Below, piece by piece: positions 35,619 through 46,377 of a DNA stretch of 64,000 bases. Each line of letters starts with the position of its first letter. The first letter of the stretch is position 1. The DNA comes from Phyto melanocephala (lineage: Eukaryota > Arthropoda > Insecta > Diptera > Rhinophoridae): assembly GCA_941918925.1 (NCBI GenBank), contig OW799233.1, positions 124,458,833-124,522,832 on the forward strand, given 5' to 3'. The position numbers and the translations under genes were made by a program. The notes under the pieces were generated by a model. It saw nothing but the letters and a program-made list of their open reading frames with translations. It was not told the DNA's origin and made no database searches.

Positions 35619-35825
35619 AATTTTTTTTTAATTGCACCTTTTTAATATTTTATTTTATACAAATTATTATGTATATGTAAACAAACGTGTTTTTTATTTT
35701 TGATTTCGTAAAAAACTTTTTGACAGTTCAAGTTAGTTTACACTAACAAAATACACATTGTATTTTTTCACTTTGTAGTTGTTTTAGCGACGAGTTCACC
35801 TTATTGAATTCGCCTTGTTATGGAC

Positions 35826-35935
35826 TATGATTTAAGTTCAGTTCGAAAATATATTTTGAGACACAAAAATGGTACTTTTTATACTTTCTATGTTTGAGAA
35901 GCTAGAATTTTAAAATTAGTGTCTATTCGCAAGTT
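35826..35935 (+). repeat. ~115-bp tandem array, right part
   Basis: It resumes the array interrupted by the P-like element. It has GGTACTTTTT at 35871, and once the 1004-bp insertion is removed the spacing from 34749 is 118 bp. Confidence 0.7.
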
Positions 35936-36545
35936 ATACTGAAATTGAATTGAATTTCCTTTTCTAATTTTTGTGATAATTTTATTAATATGTTTTTTAT
36001 ATAAATCTGAAATCAGGTACTGTTAGTCAAAGTTGATTTTGAAAAGGATAGAGAATATAGCGAAGGAGAAAATGTTACTTATTTATTTTTTTAGCCGTTT
36101 TTGAATTTTCTTAATATATGTACCTAAAGTTTAAAAACAAACAAGTACTAATCTTGGCTGAGATAGAAGAAATGTCTTCGATATGTCCTTACAGTACTTT
36201 TTATTTTTCTAAATAAATTTAATAAGAAAACAAAAAATTTGTATAAACAATCGAAAAGTTTGTCAGAAAAAATTAACTTAATTGTTGAATAAATAGTAGC
36301 AAGTGCGCTAACACAGGTATCAGGGTACCTTCATATCCATCTATTAGTTTGTAAGCCAATCGAGTTCAGACAGGCAGACAGACATACAGATAAACAAAAA
36401 TTCTAGAAAGTATTGTTCTGTATTCTAGATCGTTGACTAAATTCATAACTATTTTTGCAAAAATATTTTATGTACAAAAACAATTTGTTTACAATCCTTT
36501 TATAAGTATTTATTTAAAAGTAAAATAACATATCGTTGGTTACAA
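35936..36545. other. No gene; short GTCY-complement remnant
   Basis: The only item is 'cagacaggcagacagacatac' at 36372-36392, a likely scrap of a mini-me-like microsatellite block on the minus strand. Confidence 0.4.
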
Positions 36546-36673
36546 GTAGAATGGCCCTAACTCAAATTATTGTAATTTTACAGGAGAAGGTAAAAACGTA
36601 ACACAAACTGTTTTATCATAATATAATTTCTTTTGTTAAATTGCTTGTAAAGTACGAGTTAGGGCCTTTCTAC
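36546..36673. repeat. Palindromic MITE (GGCCCTAACTC family), longer copy
   Basis: The arms 'gtagaatggccctaactcaa' (36546-36565) and the complement of 'gtagaaaggccctaactcgta' (36653-36673) enclose 87 bp. It is the same family as 11371-11437. Confidence 0.7.
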
Positions 36674-37660
36674 GTGTGACTATCGATATGTATGTATGTG
36701 TGTTTATCGAATAACATGTGCATATACTACATAACTAACTAACTGCACAAAAAATTACAAAAAAAAATCAAAATACCAGCAGAGATACGGAAATGAAACT
36801 TGAACGCGTTTTAATAGAAAACATTATTATATGCTGACAAATGATCTAGCATGAACACAGACATATTTTTTTTTAATAATTTATATAACAGATGATCTTG
36901 TTTTTTTTTAAGAATTTATTTAGATGTGTGCTTTTGATGTTGTTGATAATAATCTGACCGAAACGCAAACCAATTGAAAATGACAAATAATGTTGTTTGT
37001 TTGGTGGCACACGCTCTCTTCTTAATGACGATCAAAAAGACTCCTCACAAAAATCCACTTGCGTGTCATGAGTTGAAATAATTTTAAGTTTACAAAAGAA
37101 ACAGTAGCCACAACTCAGCGGGATAAAGATAATTTGAAAATTCAGTATAAAATCATTAGCTGGCATTATGAGATTATTTATTTTTTTAAGCCTACTTAAA
37201 ACAAAATTTAATTCGTTGAAGATAAGTTTTAAAAATGTTGTTGTCATGTTTTTTTGTCTATCTGAGTATTTAATGGATTTTTAATAAAACAAAATTTTCA
37301 AACAAAAAACCTTTAAACATTTTTGAATTACAACGGGTTTTTTGTTAAGCTCTTTCTTTATCTTTCAATTTAACAAAGCGTGTATGATAATGCATTGAAA
37401 CAATTTATTTTTCACTTGAAAAAAAAATTGGGACGAATATGCAAAATTTTAAGCTTGAGAGCCACTGTGGTTTGTGTCGTATTCATATGGATCCGTCAAT
37501 GACTTAGAAAACTCAAACAAAAAAGTCCTATGAGGTCAAATCGCACAATCTCGGTGACAAACCACTTCTACATGAAATGTCCATGTTATTAAACTAAAAA
37601 TATCTTTAAATATAAAAAAAATTTATGTGAAATGTAACATGACCAACACAATATGTACAT
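36674..37660. other. No recognised feature
   Basis: A/T-rich DNA with no supported gene or repeat end. Confidence 0.45.
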
Positions 37661-38160
37661 TAGGGCGGGTCGATTTAAAAATCGCACAAATTACAAGGAA
37701 AATCGTATTCTAGGGATCAAAATAAGAAAGTTTGCCCAAGGAACGATACCTCTAAAATGTATTTTGATGTCCCGACTTTTGATCCGAAGGGTCAAATTTT
37801 GAAAAATCTCACTTTGACTCATTAAGAGTTCCTCAATCGATGTATGATCGACCCCCACTAATTTGCGAGGGCCGATCCACCTATGCCAGCGGCATACCTC
37901 TGGGGGTTTTCCATACAAACATTTCAAAAAATCACCATTTTTGGCACTTTACAAAAAAAAAACTCAGCGAAATGGCTACGTTTTTTATTTTTGGAGTTTA
38001 TTTTTCTCTTTAGAAATTTATTTAGTCAGAACATATGTAAATTTGGGTTAAAAACTGTTTCATTCCAAAATTATTAAGGTATGAATTAATCTTTCTTCTA
38101 TATAATTTTTTAAATATGACTACTGAGTCACTCTTATAAAAAAAATAGAACTTTTTTCTC
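37661..38160. other. Possible element end (TTAGGGCGGGTCGATTT)
   Basis: A G/C-richer block with 'ttagggcgggtcgattt' at 37661-37677 looks like a transposon terminus, but no partner end was found nearby. Short open frames on both strands lack family signatures. Confidence 0.3.
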
Positions 38161-38411
38161 TATTCGTAGCGATATGGTTGATGTCGGGTATTGCAACTGA
38201 AATCTTTAAATATTTTTATGGCGTATAGCGGTTATTGCACAGTAATAAAAAATATTTTTTTTTGCTCTAATATGTAATTTTAGTTAATTAAGTTTTTGTT
38301 TAACGTTTTTCTAACAATAAAAGAATTCAATAACAAATAACAAATAATAACAAAAAAATAAAAATTATAAAAAAAGGTAATTCAAATTGGACATTGTCAC
38401 AATGCTTCTTA

Positions 38412-38860
38412 TTACTTTGACTCCATCTGAACTAAATTATCATAAAAATAATGATATTCTAGTGGTATTTTACTAGGCTGGATTGGAAGCTGTGCAGTAT
38501 GCAAAGGCTTTGGTTCAGTATATCCTGTGTACTTTTTAATTCTGTTGGGCAATTTATTGTATTTTTCATTAAAGTTAACTTTAAATTGAACTTCTCCACT
38601 TGGCAAATACTTTAGTGATCTTAAATGAGAAACTGTTGGATCATTTTTGGTTCGACAAGGTCTAATGTTCGAAAAGCCAATAAGTTTGGCATCATTGAAG
38701 TTTTTAAAAAAAACTGTAATTTGAATACATGGCATCGAATGGTTTAATAACTACCGTGTCAATAATTTTTACTGTTTTTCGTGATTCTTTGGTTATTCTG
38801 ATATGGTCTATTGGCAAGTATATTGATTGATGTTTAAGTTGTAAGGAGTTATAATACATT
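38412..38860 (-). pseudogene. Unrecognised coding remnant with one frameshift
   Basis: Two minus-strand frames read into each other. The first (about 38860-38708) gives MYYNSLQLKHQSIYLPIDHI and KPFDAMYSNYSFF and stops at a T run. The second (38412-38735) continues with ITVFFKNFNDAKLIGFSNIR, HLRSLKYLPSGEVQFKVNF and PNRIKKYTGYTEPKPL, ending YDNLVQMESK. Overlap at the T run suggests one original frame broken by slippage. Composition is protein-like (charged and hydrophobic residues alternate, no low complexity), unlike the chance frames nearby. I do not recognise the family. Repeated ATGGCGGGTATTG-type motifs on both sides suggest a mobile element. Confidence 0.5.
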
Positions 38861-39977
38861 TTTACCTATTGTTAGGGTCTTTGAATGGTATTGAATTTCC
38901 TAATGGGAATAAGCTGTTTGCTTAACAAATTCTTTTTTATACAACAAACATTTATTGTGTCCGTTGTCCGCTACAAATATTTTTGTTTTTGTTAAAATAT
39001 TTGTTGTTGTTGACAGTTAATTTTTGCTTGTTAACTAGAAGACGTAAATTAAAACGTAAAAAAAATTTTCTTTAAAGTAAAAACTAGGCAGTACAGTCCA
39101 TAATCTCATAGAATTACCAGTGTCAATATATATTTATAAGAGATGGAACGGGTGGAAATTTATTCTATCCGTATTCTCAATGTATGGCGTATGGCGGGTA
39201 TTGCATTAAAAAAAATCGTATGGTTCATAGCGATATATAAAAAAAGTACTTAATAAGTATAATATATTAATTTTTTTTCCGGAAATTTTTGTCAGTGAAC
39301 AATTTGCGATCAAAAAGTAATTTTCCAAAAATTGGTGTATGGCGGGTATTGAATATAAGCCCTCGATATGTACTATTTAGTTTTAAGCTTCTCATTTTTA
39401 GTATGTATTTAAGTCCAACTTTTACATTGTACATATATATTAATGTAAGATCCGAAACAGGAATAAAAATAACAGAAGGTTATGTACAATTAAGTTTGCA
39501 CATTTAAAACAACTTTCGTTTACACAGCTGTATCACCCAAACATATTTAGGTTGTTCTTATCTTAAAATTGTTATATACCTATAGTTCTTACAAAATGAA
39601 AGATAGTTAAAAACTAAATTTATAAGTTGAGATATAACAACGTGCATATACATGTTTATGTGTGAAAATTATTTTCACTGGCTAAAGTCTGCTCTTTAAG
39701 GTTCTCAAAACGTTTACTTAAATAGCTATTATTTTTGTGAGTTATTTATTTGTAAATAGCAACTATCTCACAATTTATACGGAAAGTATTGTAAAAATAG
39801 TGAAATATTTTTTTTGATCACACTTAAAAATTCTTAACTAATAATTGTATTTTTTTTTCTTTCTAGGTAACTTTTACTGGGGTTATACACTTTTTCAATA
39901 GGTAACAACACATACATAAGTACAAAATTTACATTTTGAATTTTTAATAATTTTTCACGTTTTCGGATTTCATAAAA
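38861..39977. other. No gene; repeated GGCGGGTATTG motif
   Basis: 'tatggcgggtattg' occurs at 39189-39202 and 39337-39350, and 'gatgtcgggtattg' at 38181-38194 on the other side of the coding remnant. Otherwise the stretch is A/T-rich and unannotated. Confidence 0.35.
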
Positions 39978-39980
39978 TAA

Positions 39981-40097
39981 CTGCCGTATTCATAAAAAAT
40001 ATTTTAGGTTTATTGAATGCTTATTTGACAAATTTCTATGCATCATCTGTCAAATAAGCTTTCAATAAACCTAAAATAGTTTTTATGAATACAGCAG
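39981..40097. mobile_element. Hairpin MITE, 117 bp, TAA-flanked
   Basis: A near-perfect inverted repeat with ~47-bp arms (CTGCCGTATTCATAAAAAAT ... complement) around about 20 bp is flanked by TAA at 39978-39980 and 40098-40100. Words TTATTCATAA / GTATTCATAA link it to the 477-484 bp TAA-flanked MITEs and to the hairpins at 15077, 57399 and 58284. No coding. Confidence 0.85.
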
Positions 40098-40100
40098 TAA

Positions 40101-40319
40101 GTGTTTATGTTTCTCGTATATTTTACATCTACATGTCAACTTTGCAACTTTACCACTTATAATGTCATTTAATAGTATTTTGTAAAATCTTCGATCTTTT
40201 TTATAATAATGCTTTATACTTTTTTATACGCTTGAGATCAATAATTTTTTATAAAAATTATTTATAAATTCCAATATGCTGCTACACCATATAATCAAAA
40301 AAAAAAAAAATTGGTTTTA
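40101..40319. other. No recognised feature
   Basis: Short A/T-rich spacer. Confidence 0.4.
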
Positions 40320-40321
40320 TA

Positions 40322-41026
40322 GCATGTTTCCACGACACATTAAATTACTTGATTCGCTCTTTAAATTACTTAAGTGAATTACCCTGTTCCCACGACATAT
40401 TCCTAATCTGATTTGACAATTATTCTTCGTGCCTTTTTTATTTAAATTATCGTTTTGTTTTTTGGCGGTGAACATTAAGAAATATAAAATTTTATGTAGA
40501 AAATTATAATTATTTATATATAATGGAGGCAAAAAGTAATTAAAAATAGTAATAATATTGTAAATTTATAAGAAATGTATGCAAATAATATCATTATTTT
40601 TTTAATTACAAGAAAATAGAAAAAGTGCAAGAAAATATAACAGTGAGCCAGCAAATCCTCTAAACACAAATTTGTCTCATTCAATAATTTTTATGTGGCC
40701 AATACTCTTCTAGACATAACAACTTTCTTTAACATTTTCGTTTTTTGCTTCTATTTTATTTTTTATATATGAAATTGAACTTTTTTCTTTTTCCTTTTCG
40801 CTTTGCTTTGATATTTTTAACAGCTGGAGATGGTAAACTACCGATAAAAATTAGAGAAGACACTGATTTTATTATAATTCGCATGGTAATTCTAAATGAA
40901 TTACGCACAAAAATAGTAATTCGCATTGAAAATTTTGCATGGCAAATTATGTAATTCGGTTCGTAATTAGGCTTTGAATTATAAATAAGACATCGTATTA
41001 CGAATATCGTTGCCGTGGAAACATGC
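40322..41026. mobile_element. MITE with GCATGTTTCCACG ends, 705 bp
   Basis: The ends GCATGTTTCCACGACA and the complement of GCATGTTTCCACGGCA are flanked by TA on both sides (40320-40321, 41027-41028). Subterminal 'gtaattc' / 'gaattac' words recur many times near the right end and a few times at the left. The superfamily is uncertain; the TA flanks allow Tc1/mariner-like. Confidence 0.65.
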
Positions 41027-41028
41027 TA

Positions 41029-42132
41029 ATAAACTTGTAATAAAGGATAATATGGTCATTTCATAGTTTTTACTTACTTTATTAATATAAATAACTTTTC
41101 GACTTGTTTATTGGTGTAAGTACTTTAAGTATGCCATGTGGAAACTTTAAAATACAATACAAAAAACAAAAATTGTATCTCTCTGCCCTTCTTCTCGCAA
41201 TATAAATTTAAACTATGACAAAATTCACACGCCTCCGCACTCGCAGAGTATATTTAACAGGGGGTATAATGTTATAATTCTTCATAATTTCAACCGCCAA
41301 ACAATTAGTTTTCTACACTAACAAGGTGAAAATGTATAAAAAATTGTTTTCGAAATAAAAAACAACATTTAAAAATATGTAATTTTTATGGTAAACGAAT
41401 ATTTGAAACGTTAGAAACAAAAAAAAACATTTCACAATTATCAACAATGTAATTGCTGACAGATGTCTTATTTTTTTATTACGCATTGTACAATAAAATA
41501 ACATTACTTTATTGAAATTCATTTTATAATTTTGCTGTTTGTCTTTTTTTTTACTTTTATTCATATTTTCTTTTTTGTGACACGCATGCGTTATTTCTGT
41601 GGAAAGGCTGTCAAAATTTGACAGATGAAATGACATTTACAAATGAAATTCTATTTGAAAAATTAAACGTTTGCTATGTGGTCTACATTAAAATGTTAAA
41701 GGTCCTATCAATACGTAATTTATTCAAAAATAATGTTTGAAATAATTATAATGATTATAAGCATTGTTAATACTTTCACTAGGAGGAGTTCGACTTGTTT
41801 TAAGGGTGCAGTTATGACACATAGAAGAGTAATTGTGTTAACACATTTGCTTTTAACTGTTCATAGAAATCTATTTCACTTCCATAGAGGAATATACGGG
41901 AAATAGTTTAATTATCAAGCACACACATGTTTCAAAATCTTTGTAGGTATGTAAACCAAATAACATGTTACAAATTTTGCTATTAGAAACAAAAATGTTT
42001 GTGATAAACAAAAAATCAAAAACATATTACTAATAAAAAGTGTTAATGATTAAATTAACTATTTCTAATTGTTTTCCCTTATTATACCCTAAACATGTGG
42101 TGCCAAGGGTTTATATAGAAAACTCGCGATAA
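41029..42132. other. No recognised feature
   Basis: A 107-codon minus-strand frame at 41313-41636 has low-complexity Lys/Phe-rich content and no family signature. I treat the region as non-coding. Confidence 0.4.
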
Positions 42133-42707
42133 TCTTTTTATATACATACATATATAAAAGTGAAACTCTGTACGTCTGTGTATGTTTGTGTTAGCTATAG
42201 ACTCCGAACCGTAAAGCCGATCGGACTCAAATTTTGGCAAGTTGTTGTACACATTTCAGGGAGTGTTTATAGGTGGTAAAAAGTGGACGTTATAATTTTT
42301 AGCTACTTCCACTTTAGCGATTTTTCTAAAACTTTGCACACATATTGAGCTGTCATGTCATGACAATATAATTTCGTGATTAGAAAAGTGGGCAGGCCAT
42401 GCCCATAAAAAAAGTTATAATTTTGAGGTACTTGCACTGGACCGAGTTTTCTGAAACTTTGCACACATATTGAGCTGTCATGACTATATAATTTCATGAT
42501 TAGAAAGTGGGCAGTGTCACGCCCATAAAAAAAGTTGTAATTTTCAGCTACTTGAACTTCACCGATTTTTCTGAAACTTTGCACAAATAGTGAGCTGTCA
42601 TGACTATATAGTTTCATTTTTAGCTTCTTTTACTTGATCTTCAATTCAAATTCAGAATGCATTTTTATTCATTAAGGGGCGTAACAATGCGCGCCATGCT
42701 TGGCTAG
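42133..42707 (+). mobile_element. Non-autonomous Helitron with internal tandem repeats
   Basis: The start TC at 42133 follows A. 'gtgaaactctgtacgtctg' and 'ccgtaaagccgatcggactc' are the insect Helitron 5' type. The end is GCGCGCCATGCTTGGCTAG followed by T. About 2.7 units of ~121 bp ('tttctgaaactttgcacac' words at 42320, 42447 and 42567) fill 42288-42620. No coding for Rep/helicase. Confidence 0.68.
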
Positions 42708-43739
42708 TACTAGTATAAACCATAGTTGGGGTACAATTATACCAAAATTGGTACAATCGCAAGTCTTGTGGTACACTCAATATATTTTTGGTACAATTTT
42801 CTTATTTTAAATAAATTTTTTTGTATTTGTAGTTTGCTTAAGTCAATATTTATTAATTTAGTCTTGAAAAAATTTTTTTTTAATTTCTTACGAAGGTATT
42901 ATTATTATTATTAATTTGTAATAAAAAAAAAAAAATTTCTTTACAATAATTTTAAATGAAATTGAAATGAATGAGCCAGAAAAAAAAAATATTTAACTAA
43001 AAAATGTTTAAATTTTCATAAACGTTACCAAAACCTTATTGTCAATCATCAGGTCATTTTATCTAAAATATTTTTTAAATATAATGGCCAGTCATCATAA
43101 AAATCGGGTTTTTTTAACGACTTGCAAATGAAAATCTTTTATTTTCAATCTTGCTATTGTAGACAAAAATAAAGTTAAGTCTTATGGTTTAACTAGATGT
43201 GACGTAAACATAACAGCATACAACATAAAACAGCTGTTTAAAACCAACTTATGGTCAACAAAGTATTTGATTATATGTGACAGTCGCCATAACCAGAGAA
43301 ACCAATAGTATTTTGGATTCTTATGGCTATGGCATAATGGTAATGGCACGTCTAATTTAAGCTTTAAGTTGGTGATATGTAAAATATTTACAGCTTTTAA
43401 AATGGACAGGTTATAACCATATGCTTACTATCATGTGTTAGTTTAGCAATTATTGCAATTAACGTGTTTTAGCACAAGAAGCCAAGAGATAGGGAAGCTG
43501 ATTCGAACAATTTGATTGTTTGCCAAAACTTTAGGGAAATCCCCACATTAATATGCAACTGAATAAGAATTTAACCTTTAAGTATCCTGTTCATTTAGAT
43601 TTCAACACTGTGTAGAAAAAATCCGTTTCCAAAATACATAGATTAGCTGTTCATACTTTAAAGCTTTTGCACTTGGAATACATATTTTAGAATAGTGAAT
43701 TGAAGAAAAAAGCGTTCATATTTAGGTTGTTTATGTTAC
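42708..43739. other. No gene; GGTACAAT words near the left end
   Basis: 'ggtacaat' occurs three times in 42730-42800 and resembles the terminal word of the hAT element at 62950, but no matching pair of ends was found. The rest is unannotated A/T-rich DNA. Confidence 0.35.
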
Positions 43740-44860
43740 TGCATGTGAACCGTATATCGCCTTGTATTTCCGTTTGTAAATTTACAAGATTACTTTTTGA
43801 CCACATAAAGTGTATTGGTTTAAATAAATCAACTTTTAGAAGCCCCCACATGCAGTACAGAGCTGTATGTGGTATGAACCAAGACAACTTTCTGAGATAT
43901 AAGCAAATAAGCACTAGTTGTTCTGTTTATTTTCATATTTTTAAAAAAAAAAATTCTTATATTTTCATAGATATGTTTATTACTAGTTACTATTTATATA
44001 TAAGATATGCTTCTAGAGCTATTTGGATAAATCGGTCACTAATCGGAAAAGTTATAAGCAAAAATTACATGGAGGGTTCTTAAGCTCTTATATATTTTTT
44101 GGACACAATAGTAACAGATATGCAATTGGTAGTCTCAAAAATTATTTATAAGAAAAACAATTCGGTTTGAAACCAACAGAGATATAAGCATAAAAATACA
44201 ACTTTTTCGTTAATTTACCTTCAATTTACAAATTTACAAAATTTTACAGCTTCCAGACAAACAAGACGGCTTATAAAGATATCAAAAGGGTTAGATTATA
44301 CACTATACAAAAATCCATAACGGCTGCCACTGCAAAAGGGCGTACAATCAATTTATATATGGGTCACATCTAGGAATTAAAAACCTCCTTAATATGGGTA
44401 TCAAATAAAAGGGCTTCATTAGTAGATTGTGATAAACTATGAATAACAGTTAAAGTCTATGATGGCGTTCAAATTAAATTGCAGATATATGAGTAAAATA
44501 TAGTAATAACGGCATTGTCCCTTTCAATCCCCACAATATTTGTAAGAAATGAAAGGAATTAAACACTTAAATACAGTAGACTACTAAAAAGGGTAAAATC
44601 CATGATGAAATCCGAATGAAAGTGGCGATACGTTTTTTTTCTTCTTTGCACAATCAATATTGAAATCAAATGAAAAGAATTTTCTAATAGAACATACTTA
44701 GTTAACTACATATGTTGAAAATAAAATTCAAAGATGGCGCGGAAATAATAACGCGAAATGGCATAGCATTAAATAAAATAACACGTCTAGGCTAAGCTAC
44801 GGTATCAACATTATGAAGGTGAAGATATAATCAGATTTGACTCAGCACTCTTACTTGGTT
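43740..44860 (+). repeat. Mini-me/DINE-like repeat, near full length, diverged
   Basis: It has the 'agaccacataaagt' type block, 'aatcaacttttagaagcccc', then repeated 'gatggcg' words, subterminal 'gtgaagatat', a decayed hairpin and CTTACTTGG. It is the best complete guide to the copies at 9680, 14220/17140 and 58733. The GTCY block is missing here. Confidence 0.65.
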
Positions 44861-44862
44861 TT

Positions 44863-45820
44863 TTTTTTATTATTTATTTTAATTTTTAAGCGAAATTACT
44901 GAAAAGATCACGAGAAATCGCTTATTTTATCATTAGAATAAAATTTCCTAAATATTTACGATTTTACTCAATTGAGATACATAATTACTTATGTACCATA
45001 AACGGAACTTTATAAATTTATATTAAAAAAGTAATCTATTTTTGCAATAAAAATAATAACCATGCTTTGTTAGATGTTTTAGAACCTGCCACATATTTAT
45101 CGTTCAAGTGTGCTACTCGGTTCGCCAATGACCTATTTAATTCTTAAAAGTTGTTTGGTTGATGATCTATAAATTCATCACATCAAATTATACTTATAGT
45201 GAGATGAAAATTTAAATAAACATAAATATTTATATAAACGTGTGAGTTGGAAATTAATAAATAAAGAAAAAAAAACAAATAATTTTGTCTCTTGTGATTT
45301 TGTTGGCAGCTCAAAATTATTTACTATTTTCACCGTCAATGTCAACTGAGAACATAAAAATAAAAAATTTGTTGAGATATAAATGTAAAAAGATTTGTGT
45401 TTTCTTAAATCGCTCCGAGTTGGGAATGTCATACATATATCAGGCATGGGAAATTAAGCAATTTCTTTATATTTAAAATTAAGTAGAGGCGGTCCTTGCT
45501 GCCGTGTCTTATTGAATTTGTGTATAACTTTCTCTCATATGATATGTATGTATTTATTAATTTGTTAATGAATAAAAAAAGTTCTTGTTCTTGAAAAATT
45601 TTTTTAAATCATAAACATTTTATAAAAATTATACATTTATGGGTATTTCAAAAACTGACAGATATTTCTTCTCTGTCTTTACACAACATTTAGAAGATAT
45701 AAAAGGTTAGGGGTATCATCCTCTTTTTAGACGCATCATTTGTTAATTTGAACTCTAATTTGCTCGAATTTTTTTCTACAAATTACAAAAGTTGTGTTTT
45801 TATATTAGACAAAACAAATA
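44863..45820. other. No recognised feature
   Basis: A/T-rich. 'aataaaaaaagttcttgttc' at 45570-45589 looks like the poly(A)-bearing end of a retroposed sequence, but nothing coding precedes it. Confidence 0.35.
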
Positions 45821-46133
45821 CAGGGTCCGTCATCTAACGTTTTTTTTCCAACTATTGCCTATTTCGTGAATGCTAACACTCAGTTAATGTCTGATTTGAC
45901 AGATAATTAGTTTTATCCTTCCGCTGAACAAATATGGCTGTGTATACGCTTGAACAACGCTGGGAAATATTGCGACATTACTTTGGCCGATTTTGCCAAA
46001 AAAAAATCATCTTTTCAGATGAAGCTCATTTTGATCTTGGCGGGTATGTAAACAAGCAAAATTGTTGCATTTGGAGCACAGAAAACACGCACTCATACAT
46101 TGAAAATCCGATACACCCAAACTGTTAAACCCT
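45821..46133 (+). pseudogene. Mariner A copy 2: internally deleted mariner-like transposase
   Basis: The 5' end CAGGGTCCGTCATCTAACG follows TA (45819-45820) and matches copy 1 (8178-8701). The frame at 45934-46131 reads MAVYTLEQRWEILRHYFGRF, then CQKKIIFSDEAHFDLGGY with the first catalytic D, and ends soon after with IHPNC and a stop. The helix-turn-helix half is deleted between HYF and GRFC exactly as in copy 1. It is truncated at about 46133, where a different mariner in opposite orientation begins. It cannot make an active enzyme. Confidence 0.86.
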
Positions 46134-46377
46134 GCGTTTTCAGTTTCGCAATGAGAGGCAAGTTTTAGAGCATTTTACATAACACATTCCAAAATTTGAA
46201 TTTCTATAACGCTGTGACCTTGAGTTCAACGATAGCCTCCATCTCGTTCACATATACACGCTCCTTAAAAAAGTCCCAAAGAAAATAATCGTTTGCTAAC
46301 AAATTTGGATCTCTCCAAAAATTTTTTCTCTCCAAAAATTTAACTTTAAAGAGCCATTGTGTTTTGGGCAGTGTGAG

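Larger units (their letters stand above)
34822..35817 (+). mobile_element. P-superfamily-like transposon carrying an EGF-like gene fragment
   Basis: The ends are CAAGGCGAATTCA...AGGTGAA and its complement (35795-35817), with a perfect 8-bp target duplication TTATGGAC at 34814-34821 and 35818-35825. Inside is a short THAP-like coding stretch (35114-35230), expected of a P-type transposase N-terminus. It is followed at once by 129 codons of EGF-like coding (35232-35618), which no P-type transposase contains. The rest of a transposase is missing. A short relative with the same ends lies at 63132-63254. Ends and duplication are seen directly; capture of a host gene fragment is inferred from what lies between them. 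Confidence 0.85.

Noticed and set aside
37661..37677. TTAGGGCGGGTCGATTT as a defined transposon end
   Set aside because: No complementary partner end was found in the next few kilobases.
41313..41636. 107-codon minus-strand frame
   Set aside because: Lys/Phe-rich translation of A/T-rich DNA without family signature.
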